DNA of 64,000 bases from Pseudomonadota bacterium (GCA_018241025.1 JAFEEQ010000009.1:72065-136064); one strand, 5' to 3'. Positions 44,540-53,680 are shown, counted from the first letter of the stretch. Program-made: numbers and translations. The notes: generated by a model not told the origin, from the sequence alone.

Positions 44540-45544
44540 GTGCCCCGGTTGCTTCCGCTTCTCCTATTGTTGCTTGCCGTGCCGGGCGATGCTCTGGCTT
44601 GGGGCTCTGCCGGCCATCGCATGATCGGCGAACTTGCGATCAAGTCTCTGCCCGACGAGATTCCGGAATTCCTCCGCACGCCCGAGACCGTTGCCGCAGT
44701 CGGCGAACTTGCGCGCGAACCCGACCGGTCGCGCGGAGCCGGGCCTGTCCACGACAGCGAGCGGGATCCGGGCCACTTTGTCGACGTCTCCGACGACCTC
44801 ACGGTGTTGGGCGGCCCGCCGCTGAACGCGCTGCCGCCGTCCCGCGGCGACTACGACACCGCGCTGCGTGCGGTGGGTGCGACGCAGTACAAGGCCGGAT
44901 ATCTCCCTTACAGCATCGTCGATGGCTGGCAGCAGCTCCGCATGGATTTCGCCTTCTGGCGTGTCGATGTCGCCGGCGCGAAATATGCGAAGACCGATGC
45001 CGCCCGCGCATGGTTCGAGGCCGACCGGACGCTGCGCGAAATGCTGATCGTCCGCGACCTTGGCGTCTGGGCGCATTATGTCGGCGACGGCAGTCAGCCT
45101 CTGCATGTGACGGTCCATTACGATTCCTGGGGCGACTATCCCAATCCGGACGGCTTCACCGAGACGCATGGTCTTCATGCCCGCTTCGAGAGCCACTTCG
45201 TCGCCGCCAATGTCGCGGAGGACGACGTCGCGCCGCTGGTCGCGGACTATCGCGACTGCGCCTGTGCCATCGAAACGCGAACTGCCGACTATCTCGCCAG
45301 GTCCAATTCTTTCGTGGTCCCGTTGTTCCGTCTCGACAAGGATCACGCCTTTGACGGGAAGCATCCGGAGGGCAAGGAATTTGCCGCGGCACGTCTCGCC
45401 GCGGGAGCGTCGGAGCTGCGCGACATGATCGTCGATGCCTGGCGCGCCAGCGCGGCGATGCGCGTCGGCTACCAGAAACTCAGCGTCGCGGATATCGAGG
45501 CGGGCGCGGTCGATCCGCTCGACATGATGCAGGGCAACGAATAG
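44540..45544 (+). CDS. Secreted S1/P1 nuclease
   Basis: 334 residues. A signal peptide ends DALA-WGSAGH, so Trp21 would become the mature N-terminus, whose amino group is a zinc ligand in the S1/P1 family. HRMIGELAIK, the HFVDVSDD block, WAHYVGDGSQPLHVTVHYD and HGLHARFESHFV supply the other His/Asp zinc ligands. The family uses three zinc ions to cut single-stranded DNA and RNA to 5'-nucleotides and to remove 3'-phosphates. The GTG at 44540 is chosen because GAAGGAG lies about 7 bp upstream. Export places it where it could feed the receptor gene next door. Confidence 0.88.
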   Translation: MPRLLPLLLLLLAVPGDALAWGSAGHRMIGELAIKSLPDEIPEFLRTPETVAAVGELAREPDRSRGAGPVHDSERDPGHFVDVSDDLTVLGGPPLNALPPSRGDYDTALRAVGATQYKAGYLPYSIVDGWQQLRMDFAFWRVDVAGAKYAKTDAARAWFEADRTLREMLIVRDLGVWAHYVGDGSQPLHVTVHYDSWGDYPNPDGFTETHGLHARFESHFVAANVAEDDVAPLVADYRDCACAIETRTADYLARSNSFVVPLFRLDKDHAFDGKHPEGKEFAAARLAAGASELRDMIVDAWRASAAMRVGYQKLSVADIEAGAVDPLDMMQGNE

Positions 45545-45634
45545 CTGTCAGCCCTTGACAGCCTTCGCCTGTCATGTGCGGCTTGCGCGGCCGGATACAA
45601 ATCCAGAAAGTCCGCGCCGGAGAATTTCTATCAA

Positions 45635-46507
45635 ATGTCGGTGACTATGAGTTCCGCCTATTCCGAACCCGAATGCGTCTGGCCGCTCGGCGCCCTTCTG
45701 GGCGAAGGCCCAATCTGGGTCCCGTCGGACGGGGCACTCTGGTTCGTCGATATCAAGAAGAACCATATCCACCGCTTCGATCCCGCGACTGGTTCAACCA
45801 GAACCGTCGACGCCCCCGAAAGCCCGGGCTTCCTGGTGCCGGATGGCGACGGTCGTTTTACCGTTGGCCTCGCCAGTGGCCTCTACCGCCTCGATCCCGC
45901 ATCCGGCGCATTCTCTCTTCTTCATCGCGTCGATGCCGACAAGCCGGGCAATCGCATTAACGACGGCGCGCGCGATCCGCATGGAAGACTCTGGTTCGGC
46001 ACGATGGACAATGGCGAGTCCGAACCGACCGGGAGCCTCTACCGGCTCGACGCCGATGGCCCCCATGCCGTGGACAGCGGCATCTGCATCACCAACGGCC
46101 CCTGCTTCAGCCCCGACGGCCGCACGCTCTATCACACCGACACGCGGAACCGGACCATCTACGCCTTCGACCTCGCGCCCGACGGAACGCTCTCGAACAA
46201 GCGGGTCTGGGTGACGATTGAAGAGGGCGTAGGGTTCCCCGACGGCTCGGTGACCGATTCGGAAGGCTGCGTCTGGGTCGGCCTATATGCCGGCTGGGCG
46301 GCGCGGCGCTATTCGCCGGAAGGCCGGCTGATTTCCACCGTCCGCTTTCCCTGTGCCAATATCACCAAGCTCGCCTTTGCCGGCCCCGACCGAAAAACCG
46401 TCTACGCCACCACGGCGTCGAAAGGGCTCGACGACAAGGCGCGCGCCGAACAGCCGCTGGCCGGCGGCCTGTTCCGCTTCCATTCGGATATCCCCGGCCT
46501 CGCATAG
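45635..46507 (+). CDS. xylC: SMP-30/gluconolactonase family, probable D-xylonolactonase
   Basis: A 290-residue beta-propeller lactonase. Metal ligands are expected in ALLGEGPIWVP (Glu), NRINDGARDPHGRLWFGTMD (Asn and neighbouring residues) and GFPDGSVTD (Asp). Sugar lactonases of this family open aldonolactones. Position 11 bp before a xylonate-dehydratase gene supports the Caulobacter XylC assignment. Arabino- or gluconolactonase activity cannot be excluded. ATGs at 45635 and 45647 are both possible. Confidence 0.8.
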   Translation: MSVTMSSAYSEPECVWPLGALLGEGPIWVPSDGALWFVDIKKNHIHRFDPATGSTRTVDAPESPGFLVPDGDGRFTVGLASGLYRLDPASGAFSLLHRVDADKPGNRINDGARDPHGRLWFGTMDNGESEPTGSLYRLDADGPHAVDSGICITNGPCFSPDGRTLYHTDTRNRTIYAFDLAPDGTLSNKRVWVTIEEGVGFPDGSVTDSEGCVWVGLYAGWAARRYSPEGRLISTVRFPCANITKLAFAGPDRKTVYATTASKGLDDKARAEQPLAGGLFRFHSDIPGLA

Positions 46508-46518
46508 GAGTTCGTATC

Positions 46519-48297
46519 ATGGCCGAGCGCAAACCCGTCCGACGGTTTCGCTCCCGCGAGTGGTTCGCCGCACCGGATCGCAGCGACATGGCGGCACTCT
46601 ATCTCGAACGCTTCATGAATTACGGTCTGACGCCGGAAGAGTTGCGCTCGGGCAAGCCGATCATCGGCATCGCCCAGTCGGGCAGCGATCTCAATCCGTG
46701 CAATCGGCACCATCTCGAGCTTGCCCGCCGCATTCGCGATGGCATCCGCGATGCCGGCGGCATCGCCATCGAATTCCCGACCCATCCGACCTTCGAGACC
46801 TGCCGCCGCCCCACCGCCGCTATCGACCGCAATCTCGGCTTTATGACTCTGGTCGAGATTCTGCACGGCTATCCGCTCGACGCCGTGGTCCTTACGACGG
46901 GCTGCGACAAGACCACGCCCGCTGCGATCATGGCCGCATCTGCCGTCGATATTCCTGCCATCGTCCTCTCCGGCGGCCCGATGCTGGACGGCTGGCACGA
47001 TGGCGAGCTGGTCGGGTCCGGCACGGTGATCTGGAGAAGCCGCCGCAAACTCGCGGCCGGCGAGATCACCGAAGACCAGTTCCTCGACGCCGCCTGTGCG
47101 TCGGCACCTTCCGCGGGCCACTGCAACACCATGGGCACGGCGTCGACCATGAATGCCGTCGCTGAGGCGCTCGGCATGTCGCTGCCGGGCTGTTCGGCCA
47201 TCCCGGCGCCCTATCGCGAACGCGGCCAGATCGCCTACGAAACCGGGCGCCGCATCGTCGACATGGCCTATGAAGACCTGACGCCGTCCAAGATCATGAC
47301 CCGATCGTCGTTTCTCAACGCCATTGCGACAGTCGCTGCGATCGGCGGCTCGACCAATGCCCAGCCGCACATCAATGCGATGGCGCGCCATGCCGAGGTC
47401 GAGATCACGCCGGCCGACTGGAGTGCCGCCTATGACATTCCGCTGATCGTGAACATGCAGCCGGCCGGCAAATATCTCGGCGAGCGTTTCCATCGCGCCG
47501 GGGGCGTTCCGGCGGTTCTCTGCGAACTGCTCAAGGCGGGGCGCATCGACGGTTCGGCCTTCACCTGCACCGGCATGACCATCGCCAGAAACATCGAAGG
47601 CCGCGAAACCCGCGACCGCGAAATGATCTTCGCTTACGACAAGCCTTTGCGCGAACGCGCCGGCTTCCTTGTGCTCAAGGGCAATCTGTTCGATTTCGCG
47701 ATCATGAAGACGAGCGTGATTTCGGAGGAGTTCCGCCAGCGCTATCTTGCCCGCCCCGGCAAGGAGAACGTTTTCGAATCACGTGCCATCGTTTTCGACG
47801 GCTCCGACGATTATCACCACCGCATCAACGATCCGGCCTTGAACATCGACGCCAACTGCATCCTGGTGATCCGCGGCTCCGGCCCGGTCGGCTGGCCGGG
47901 CTCCGCCGAAGTCGTGAACATGCAGCCACCGGACGTACTCATCAAACAGGGTATCATGTCGTTGCCGACACTCGGCGACGGCCGTCAGTCGGGCACCGCC
48001 GACAGCCCGTCCATCCTCAACGCCGCGCCCGAGAGCGCCGTCGGCGGCGGTCTCGCCTGGCTGCGCACCGGCGACACGATCCGCATCGACCTCAATGCCG
48101 GAACCTGCGATGCGGTCGTCGCAGATGACGAAATCGCTCGCCGGAAAAAGGAAGCGGCACCGCCGATACCCGAAAGCGCGACCGTCTGGGAAGAGATATT
48201 CCGCGCCACCGTCGGCCAGATGGATAGCGGCGCCGTGATGGAGCCTGCGGTCAAATATCGCCGGATCGGTTCAAAGACGCCGCGTCACAACCACTGA
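46519..48297 (+). CDS. xylD: D-xylonate dehydratase (IlvD/Edd family)
   Basis: 592 residues, matching the recalled Caulobacter XylD closely, from RRFRSREWF and LYLERFMNYG to the C-terminal PRHNH. Fe-S ligands are Cys in SDLNPCNRHH, TTGCDKTTP and SAGHCNTMGT. RYLARPGKENVFESRAIVFD and TLGDGRQSGTADSPSILN are family blocks. It dehydrates D-xylonate to 2-keto-3-deoxy-D-xylonate in the oxidative xylose (Weimberg/Dahms) route. TAGGAG lies before the ATG. The other pathway genes (xylB, xylX, xylA) are not in the window. Confidence 0.9.
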   Translation: MAERKPVRRFRSREWFAAPDRSDMAALYLERFMNYGLTPEELRSGKPIIGIAQSGSDLNPCNRHHLELARRIRDGIRDAGGIAIEFPTHPTFETCRRPTAAIDRNLGFMTLVEILHGYPLDAVVLTTGCDKTTPAAIMAASAVDIPAIVLSGGPMLDGWHDGELVGSGTVIWRSRRKLAAGEITEDQFLDAACASAPSAGHCNTMGTASTMNAVAEALGMSLPGCSAIPAPYRERGQIAYETGRRIVDMAYEDLTPSKIMTRSSFLNAIATVAAIGGSTNAQPHINAMARHAEVEITPADWSAAYDIPLIVNMQPAGKYLGERFHRAGGVPAVLCELLKAGRIDGSAFTCTGMTIARNIEGRETRDREMIFAYDKPLRERAGFLVLKGNLFDFAIMKTSVISEEFRQRYLARPGKENVFESRAIVFDGSDDYHHRINDPALNIDANCILVIRGSGPVGWPGSAEVVNMQPPDVLIKQGIMSLPTLGDGRQSGTADSPSILNAAPESAVGGGLAWLRTGDTIRIDLNAGTCDAVVADDEIARRKKEAAPPIPESATVWEEIFRATVGQMDSGAVMEPAVKYRRIGSKTPRHNH

Positions 48298-48301
48298 ATC
48301 G

Positions 48302-48634
48302 TCAGCCTGCGGGCGAATAGGGCTCGACATGCGTGATGCGGCAGATTTGGCGGTGGCCGTCGATCGTACTTGTCACCACGGTGTCGCCGCGGCCGATGCA
48401 GCGGAAATCGGCGGACAGCGAGATGAAGTCCGCATTGCTCAGGAAAATACAGGTGGTGGTCATCTTAAGCGCGCGATGATCGGCGCCCAGTCGCGCCTTC
48501 GCGACGATGTCATGGCCCGAAAGGAACTGCGCCTGATAGGCGTAGCGCGGATCGATGCAGACCGGGTTGCTGCCGGCGGCCAGGGCCGGTGCGCTCGTGA
48601 GGGCGAAGAGCAATGCGGCGATGCCGGCTTTCAT
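48302..48634 (-). CDS. Small secreted protein, possibly DUF6491-like
   Basis: 110 residues. The signal peptide runs MKAGIAALLFALTSAPALAA. The mature part is beta-rich with paired cysteines (NPVCID, TTTCIF, DFRCIG, RQICRI). The pattern FISLSADFRCIGRGDTVV and ICRITHVEPYSP resembles DUF6491 periplasmic proteins, but the assignment is tentative. GGAGG precedes the ATG at 48634. It is convergent with xylD, with a 4-bp gap. Confidence 0.55.
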   Translation of the reverse strand: MKAGIAALLFALTSAPALAAGSNPVCIDPRYAYQAQFLSGHDIVAKARLGADHRALKMTTTCIFLSNADFISLSADFRCIGRGDTVVTSTIDGHRQICRITHVEPYSPAG

Positions 48635-48773
48635 GGCTGGACCTCCAAGGGCTCGCCATATTATCACCGCGTTGGCCCGCGATAGTAGACGATCCACGGG
48701 CATTTGATCATTGTGGCTCCATAGTTCCGAATACAATTTGTCGCCGTCGGTTCAGTTTCCGGAGAAGTCAATC

Positions 48774-50075
48774 ATGTTTCGCCGCGCCGCCGCTTCCGCG
48801 ATCCTGCTTGCCGCCCTGACGGCAGCGAAAGCTGCGCCGCCGATGGGTGGCCTGCCGACGCCCACGGATTTGCGGCCGCCCAAGGCCCCGCCGGGGCAAC
48901 TCATGATCCTCACTGCCGAGCAGGATCGCCGCCGCTTGCTCGATCTGCTCCACATCAAATCGATGCGGCCCGTCCCGTCGACGATCGTCGAAAATCCCGT
49001 TCTGCCCGATCCGCTCAAGACCAAATCGGGCAAGGCTGTCTCCACGTCCGACATCTGGTGGCAGGAACGCCGGCAGGAGATCGCCGACGATTTCGAGTCC
49101 GCCGTCTACGGCCGGACCCCCGATGATGCGCTGAGCCTCGAATTCAAACCGGTGTCTTCGGTGACCGAGAAGCTCGGCAAGCTTGTCGTGTCGAAGCAGG
49201 TCCTGGTTGGGCATCTCTACTCGCCGACAAAGCCGCCCATCTCGGTCGACGTCAGGCTGACCGTCACGCTGCCGAAGGCGCACAAAGGCCCAGTGCCTGT
49301 CGTTCTCCTCCTCTCATCCGGCGAGGCGCCTGCGGCCTTGCGCGCGCAGGTCCTCGCACGCGGTTGGGCGGCAGCCAGCCTCGACGTCTCCACCATCCAG
49401 GCGAACAACGGCGCCGGTCTTACGCAGGGCGTGATTGGCGTGTTCAACAACGGCCATCCGCGCGAACTCAACAATTGGGGTGTGCTGCGAGCCTGGGTCT
49501 GGGGTGCAAGTCGCGTTATTGATTATTTCGAGAACGATCCGGCATTCGACTCTGCCCACATTGCCGTTGCCGGTCATGCGGATCAGGGCAAGGCCGCTCT
49601 GCTCGCCATGGCCTTCGATGCCAGATTTGCAGTGGCTTATGTTTCCTCATCCGGACCCGGCGGCGCGGATTTGTTCCGCCGGCAACCGATCGAAGCTCTG
49701 ACGGCGAGCGACACCTACCACTTCTTCGATGGTGAATTTCTCAAATATGGCGGCCCGAAAACGGCAAACGATCTGCCGGTGGACGGTCATGAACTGTTTG
49801 CCCTCTGCGCGCCAAGACCCGTCTTCGTTTCGACCGCGTCGCAGGGAGACGACCCCCGTGGCGCGTTCCTGGCCATGGCGGCGGCGGGTCCCGTCTATCG
49901 TGTGCTTGGCAAGAAGGGCCTCGGGACGGACAAGATGCCGCCTGCCGGAAAGGCCGTCTCCGGCGGTGAACTCGCATTCCGCCAGCATCCCGGGAACCCG
50001 TCCATGGAAGCGGACTGGCCGCTCTTCCTCACATACGCGCAACGCTATCTTGTGCCGCTGCGTAAGAAGCCGTAA
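48774..50075 (+). CDS. CE15-like alpha/beta hydrolase with the nucleophile Ser replaced by Ala
   Basis: 433 residues. A short signal peptide (MFRRAAASAILLAALTAA) leads to an alpha/beta-hydrolase core like glucuronoyl esterases (CE15): DIWWQERRQEIADDFESAVYG-type start, NNWGVLRAWVWGASRVIDYF, and DGHELFALCAPRPVFV late. The usual nucleophile motif GCSRxGKAAL reads G267-H-A-D-Q-G-K-AALL here, so the catalytic Ser is Ala (codon 49578-49580). A His is present in AFRQHPGNPSMEADWPLF. It may bind rather than cleave its ligand, or use another residue. The xylose genes nearby fit a xylan-related role. Confidence 0.72.
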   Translation: MFRRAAASAILLAALTAAKAAPPMGGLPTPTDLRPPKAPPGQLMILTAEQDRRRLLDLLHIKSMRPVPSTIVENPVLPDPLKTKSGKAVSTSDIWWQERRQEIADDFESAVYGRTPDDALSLEFKPVSSVTEKLGKLVVSKQVLVGHLYSPTKPPISVDVRLTVTLPKAHKGPVPVVLLLSSGEAPAALRAQVLARGWAAASLDVSTIQANNGAGLTQGVIGVFNNGHPRELNNWGVLRAWVWGASRVIDYFENDPAFDSAHIAVAGHADQGKAALLAMAFDARFAVAYVSSSGPGGADLFRRQPIEALTASDTYHFFDGEFLKYGGPKTANDLPVDGHELFALCAPRPVFVSTASQGDDPRGAFLAMAAAGPVYRVLGKKGLGTDKMPPAGKAVSGGELAFRQHPGNPSMEADWPLFLTYAQRYLVPLRKKP

Positions 50076-50081
50076 CCGCGA

Positions 50082-50660
50082 TCAATTCGCCGGCGCCGCC
50101 GCTTCGGTCAGCATGCGTTCCAGCCATGCATTCATCCGCGCGTCGATGACGACGTGAATGCGATCCGTCGCGCCGAGATTGGCGACGCGATGGGGATCGC
50201 TCAGCCGCAGATACCAGAGGCTGCCCGGTTCGAGGGTGACGGGCCGGCGATTGACCTCGAACTGCACCCCGTCGTTGGTCGTGATCGGCAGGTGCAGCCG
50301 CACCGTTCCCTGCTCGGCATCGAGGTCGTGATCGTGGTGCTCCTTGATTTCGGAACCGGGCGTCAGGCGCATGAGGCGCACGGCAAGCAGCGGACATTCG
50401 ACGCGTGCCAACGCCGCGCGAATGTTGGGGCATCGTGCCAGCAGCGGCATGTCCTCGAACTCGGTCGCCGAGGGATCGGAATAGATCGCGCGGATCGGGT
50501 GGGTCGCGCCGGCCGGGCCGCGAAGGGGCAGGGCGCTCCAGTCGCCGCTGTAGTTCTGGCGGACAAAGTGCGCAATCCAGCCATCGAGCCCCGCGAGATC
50601 GCGCACAAGCAGTGCGGGGTCGAAGGACAAGGGAAGGCGCAACCGGTCTGGAAATGCCAT
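50082..50660 (-). CDS. Aspartyl/asparaginyl beta-hydroxylase domain protein
   Basis: 192 residues with an Fe(II)/2-oxoglutarate jelly-roll: SEIKEHHDHDLDAEQGTVRLH carries the HxD iron motif, LHLPITTNDGVQFEVN forms the core, and LWYLRLSDPHRVANLGATDR carries the distal His and the 2-oxoglutarate Arg. Relatives hydroxylate Asp or Asn side chains in proteins. The start at 50660 lies 55 bp from the divergent sulfotransferase gene, so a shared promoter is likely. It is a candidate tailoring enzyme of the neighbouring cluster. Confidence 0.8.
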   Translation of the reverse strand: MAFPDRLRLPLSFDPALLVRDLAGLDGWIAHFVRQNYSGDWSALPLRGPAGATHPIRAIYSDPSATEFEDMPLLARCPNIRAALARVECPLLAVRLMRLTPGSEIKEHHDHDLDAEQGTVRLHLPITTNDGVQFEVNRRPVTLEPGSLWYLRLSDPHRVANLGATDRIHVVIDARMNAWLERMLTEAAAPAN

Positions 50661-50715
50661 GTCGAAACAGTATTCTGGCGCCGGTGTCCCATCAAGAACA
50701 CGGCACGGGCGGCGC

Positions 50716-51888
50716 ATGAGCGATTCCGGACTTGTACGCCTTCGTGCCGCCATTCTGGCGAGCGAACGGCATCAGGCGATGCTCGCTGCATACGAGGATC
50801 GTTATGAATTCGCCCGGCACGCATTGTCCCTGGCCGTCGCGCTGGATATTCCGGTCGAAGCAAGCGAACTCGCTGGGGCTGTCCAGCCTGATCCCGTCGG
50901 CATCGGGCGTTGGGCCGATGTGGCCCTGACCGAAGCCGTGCCGCAGCGCGGCTGGCTGCCGGTCGGTCTCGTCCCCGGTACCACCAGCCTGCAAGTCGAC
51001 TGGGTGCATTTTGGCGACCAACCGCTCCGCGAACCGTTTTTTGAGGATTCCGTCCGCATTGCCATGCGCCGACCGATCAATCTCTTCGCAAGGCACCGCA
51101 CGACGCTCGCAGGACTGCGATCAGCAGTGCTGGCGAACGCATCGGCACCGCCGGCCGGGTTCGTCTTTCACATGTCGCGCTGCGGTTCTACGCTGGCAGC
51201 CCAGATGTTTGCCTCGGACCCGCAGACGATCGCTGTTTCCGAGGCTCAGCCGCTCGACCAGGTCTTACAGTTGGCAGCGCGAAATCCCGCGGCTGCCCCC
51301 ATGCTCGTGCGCGACATGGTGGCGGCGCTCTGCCAGATTCGCGATGACCGCAGCACACGTGCCGTGATCAAGCTCGACAGCTGGCACACGCTCGCCCTTC
51401 CGTTGTTCCGGCAGGTCTTTCCCGAGGTTCCCTGGGTCTTTCTTTATCGCGAGCCGGTCGAAGTGCTGGCATCCCAGCTCTATCAGCGTGGCATCCAGAC
51501 CGTGCCGGAATACCTCTCGCCCGAGCTTTTCGGCCTGTCGAGGGACGATGCCCTCGAACCCGAAGATTATTGCGCCCGGGTCCTTGGCCGGACCTGCGAA
51601 GCGGCGCTGCAATTTCCCGAAGGCGGCCTCGTGGTGAATTACCGCGAATTGCCGGACGCCGTGTTCAGCCGGATCGCACCGCATTTCGGCATTGACGTTA
51701 CGCAGGAGATGCGTGCCGCCATGACTGATGTCGCTGCACAAGACGCCAAGCGGCCCAGCATCCCGTTCGACCCGCAACAGCCGGAGAAGCGAAAGCTGAT
51801 GACTGCCGAGCTGCGCGCCATCGCAACGCGCCGTCTCGCCCCGGTCTATCGCGAGCTTGAAGCGCGCAATACGGCCTCTGCGATATGA
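50716..51888 (+). CDS. Sulfotransferase family protein (PAPS-type), first copy
   Basis: 390 residues. After an N-terminal region of about 145 residues of unclear family, AGFVFHMSRCGSTLAAQMF forms the 5'-phosphosulfate loop, VIKLDSWHTLALPLFRQVFP follows, and WVFLYREPVEVLASQLYQ is the 3'-phosphate motif. The acceptor is unknown. The ATG at 50716 starts a coupled operon: its stop overlaps the kinase start by 4 bp. Members with the MSRCGSTL loop often sit beside an Asp-hydroxylase, as here. Confidence 0.8.
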   Translation: MSDSGLVRLRAAILASERHQAMLAAYEDRYEFARHALSLAVALDIPVEASELAGAVQPDPVGIGRWADVALTEAVPQRGWLPVGLVPGTTSLQVDWVHFGDQPLREPFFEDSVRIAMRRPINLFARHRTTLAGLRSAVLANASAPPAGFVFHMSRCGSTLAAQMFASDPQTIAVSEAQPLDQVLQLAARNPAAAPMLVRDMVAALCQIRDDRSTRAVIKLDSWHTLALPLFRQVFPEVPWVFLYREPVEVLASQLYQRGIQTVPEYLSPELFGLSRDDALEPEDYCARVLGRTCEAALQFPEGGLVVNYRELPDAVFSRIAPHFGIDVTQEMRAAMTDVAAQDAKRPSIPFDPQQPEKRKLMTAELRAIATRRLAPVYRELEARNTASAI

Positions 51889-52802
51889 AGTCTGTGCACG
51901 CATATCGTATGACCGGCCTTCGGATCAGCAGCGACATCGTTCTGCCGTCAGCGATTGCGGATGCCGCGTCATCGACCGCGCCGGACGTCGTCATCCGTGA
52001 GGCTGTGATCGATCCCGAACCGCCACAGCTCGCGACGTTTCGCCTTGATGCCCGCGATTTTCGCTACGAACTCCCCGGCATCGCGCGGTTCCGGATCTTG
52101 GACGCAAGGGAGCTGCAGTATCAGCCGCTGGACGGAACGCCCGCTGGCGATATTGCCGCGCTGATCGCAACCACGCTCATGGGTATCCTGCTTCACCTGC
52201 GAGGCTCGGTCGTGCTGTCCGCCAGCGCGGTGAAAGTCGGACAGCATGCGGCTCTGCTGTGCGGGCCGGCCGCAGCGGGAAAATCGACCATGGCCGCGGC
52301 GTTGTCGCAGCGGGGCTATCCCGTACTTGCCGATGGTCTCAGTGTCATCTTGGTTTCCAGCGGAAGCGCGTCGATCGCTGGTTCCGATGGCTGCCGCTTA
52401 TCTCTCTGGACGAGATCCATCGAGCGGCTGGGTCTCGCCGACCGGCGTGGCGATCCGGTTCGGCCGGGGTTGCAGAAATTTCTGGTATCGCCGTCATCAT
52501 TTATCGACGAGCGATTGCCTATCGGGAGTGTTCACGTTCTGCGAGAAACGCGCGCTCCGGAGGGCGACGGCATCAGGCGTGTGAACATTGTCGACGGCGC
52601 GCTGCTGATACGGGGCTGCGCGTCCAAACCCCAGCTCGTCAAGTTGCTGCGTCAGGAGAAGACCTATCTCGCCGCCGCTGCCGCGGTGATGGCATCCGCG
52701 CCGATTGGCATTCACGATCGTCCGTTCGATTTCGACGCACTGCCCGGGGCGCTCGACAGGACAGAGGCCGATTGGCGCGCGGCCGGGTTGATCGCAGCAT
52801 GA
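51885..52802 (+). CDS. HPr kinase-like (HprK-related) protein
   Basis: 305 residues. The Walker A loop ALLCGPAAAGKSTMAAALSQ lies in the middle of the chain, after a beta-rich N-terminal domain. The usual HprK LADD acidic pair reads VLADGLSVI, so one Asp is Gly. Related HprK-like kinases occur in lasso-peptide and similar peptide-modification clusters rather than in sugar regulation; no PTS or HPr gene is in the window. It overlaps both flanking sulfotransferase genes by 4 bp, so the three are translated as a unit. Confidence 0.78.
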   Translation: MKSVHAYRMTGLRISSDIVLPSAIADAASSTAPDVVIREAVIDPEPPQLATFRLDARDFRYELPGIARFRILDARELQYQPLDGTPAGDIAALIATTLMGILLHLRGSVVLSASAVKVGQHAALLCGPAAAGKSTMAAALSQRGYPVLADGLSVILVSSGSASIAGSDGCRLSLWTRSIERLGLADRRGDPVRPGLQKFLVSPSSFIDERLPIGSVHVLRETRAPEGDGIRRVNIVDGALLIRGCASKPQLVKLLRQEKTYLAAAAAVMASAPIGIHDRPFDFDALPGALDRTEADWRAAGLIAA

Positions 52803-53680
52803 CCAAGACGTGCTGGCTGGCCTCCTATCCCAAGTCGGGCAACACCTGGATGCGCATCATGATCGGCTGCCTCGCGCTTCCGGAGGGCGCGCCGGTCGAC
52901 ATCAACGCGCTCGAGGGGCAGGGCGGTATCACCAGCGCAAGGGGGATGTTCGACGGCTTCTTCCTGACTGATTCCTCCTTGCTCAGCCATGACGAGATCG
53001 ACCGCTTGCGGCCGCGGCTCTATGAGGCGATGGCCAGCGATCTGACCGAGGATGAGGACGCCGGCCGCTTGCCCGTTCGATTCGTCAAGGCGCATGACGC
53101 CTACACGAACAACGCCGATGGCATACCCCTTCTGGCCGGCGCACGCGGCGCCGCCGGTGCGATCGTCATCGTTCGCGACCCCCGGGATATCGTGGCGTCG
53201 CTGGCGTCCCACCTGGACTGCTCCTTGGATGAAGCCATCGGCTTCATGAACAGTCCGGCGGCCGCATTTTGCGGCGGGTTGAACCAGGTGCAGCCGCAAC
53301 TGCGGCAGAAACTTTTGCGTTGGCATGAACATGCCGAAAGCTGGCTTGAACAGCGCGATATCCCGATTCATCTCGTGCGCTATGAGGAACTCAAGCGTGC
53401 GCCCGTGGAAGTCTTCGTCCGGGCGATGCGGTTTGCCGGCGTCGAAGTATCCGCGGAAGCGGCAAGATCCGTGGTGGCCCGCACCTCATTCGCATCGTTG
53501 CAGGACCAGGAGCAGGCTCGCGGCTTCGCCGAGCGTTTGCGCGGAAAGGAGGGGCGGAACTTTTTCCGGCGGGGCGAGGCCGGAGCCTGGAGGCGCGAAT
53601 TGTCAGTCGATCAGATCGCCGAGGTCGAGCGCGCGCATGGCGTGATGATGTCCCGTCTCGGCTATTTGCCGCTTCGTTAG
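52799..53680 (+). CDS. Sulfotransferase (Sulfotransfer_1 type), second copy
   Basis: 293 residues. WLASYPKSGNTWMRIMIG is the canonical 5'-PSB loop at the N-terminus, VIVRDPRDIVASLASHLDCS the 3'-PB motif, and GKEGRNFFRRGEAGAW the C-terminal PAPS-binding loop (RKGxxGDW-like). It is a cytosolic enzyme; its acceptor, whether peptide, lipid or glycan, is unknown. It belongs to a different subfamily from the first copy, so it is not a tandem duplicate. Its end overlaps the convergent Asn-synthetase gene by 4 bp. Confidence 0.87.
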   Translation: MTKTCWLASYPKSGNTWMRIMIGCLALPEGAPVDINALEGQGGITSARGMFDGFFLTDSSLLSHDEIDRLRPRLYEAMASDLTEDEDAGRLPVRFVKAHDAYTNNADGIPLLAGARGAAGAIVIVRDPRDIVASLASHLDCSLDEAIGFMNSPAAAFCGGLNQVQPQLRQKLLRWHEHAESWLEQRDIPIHLVRYEELKRAPVEVFVRAMRFAGVEVSAEAARSVVARTSFASLQDQEQARGFAERLRGKEGRNFFRRGEAGAWRRELSVDQIAEVERAHGVMMSRLGYLPLR

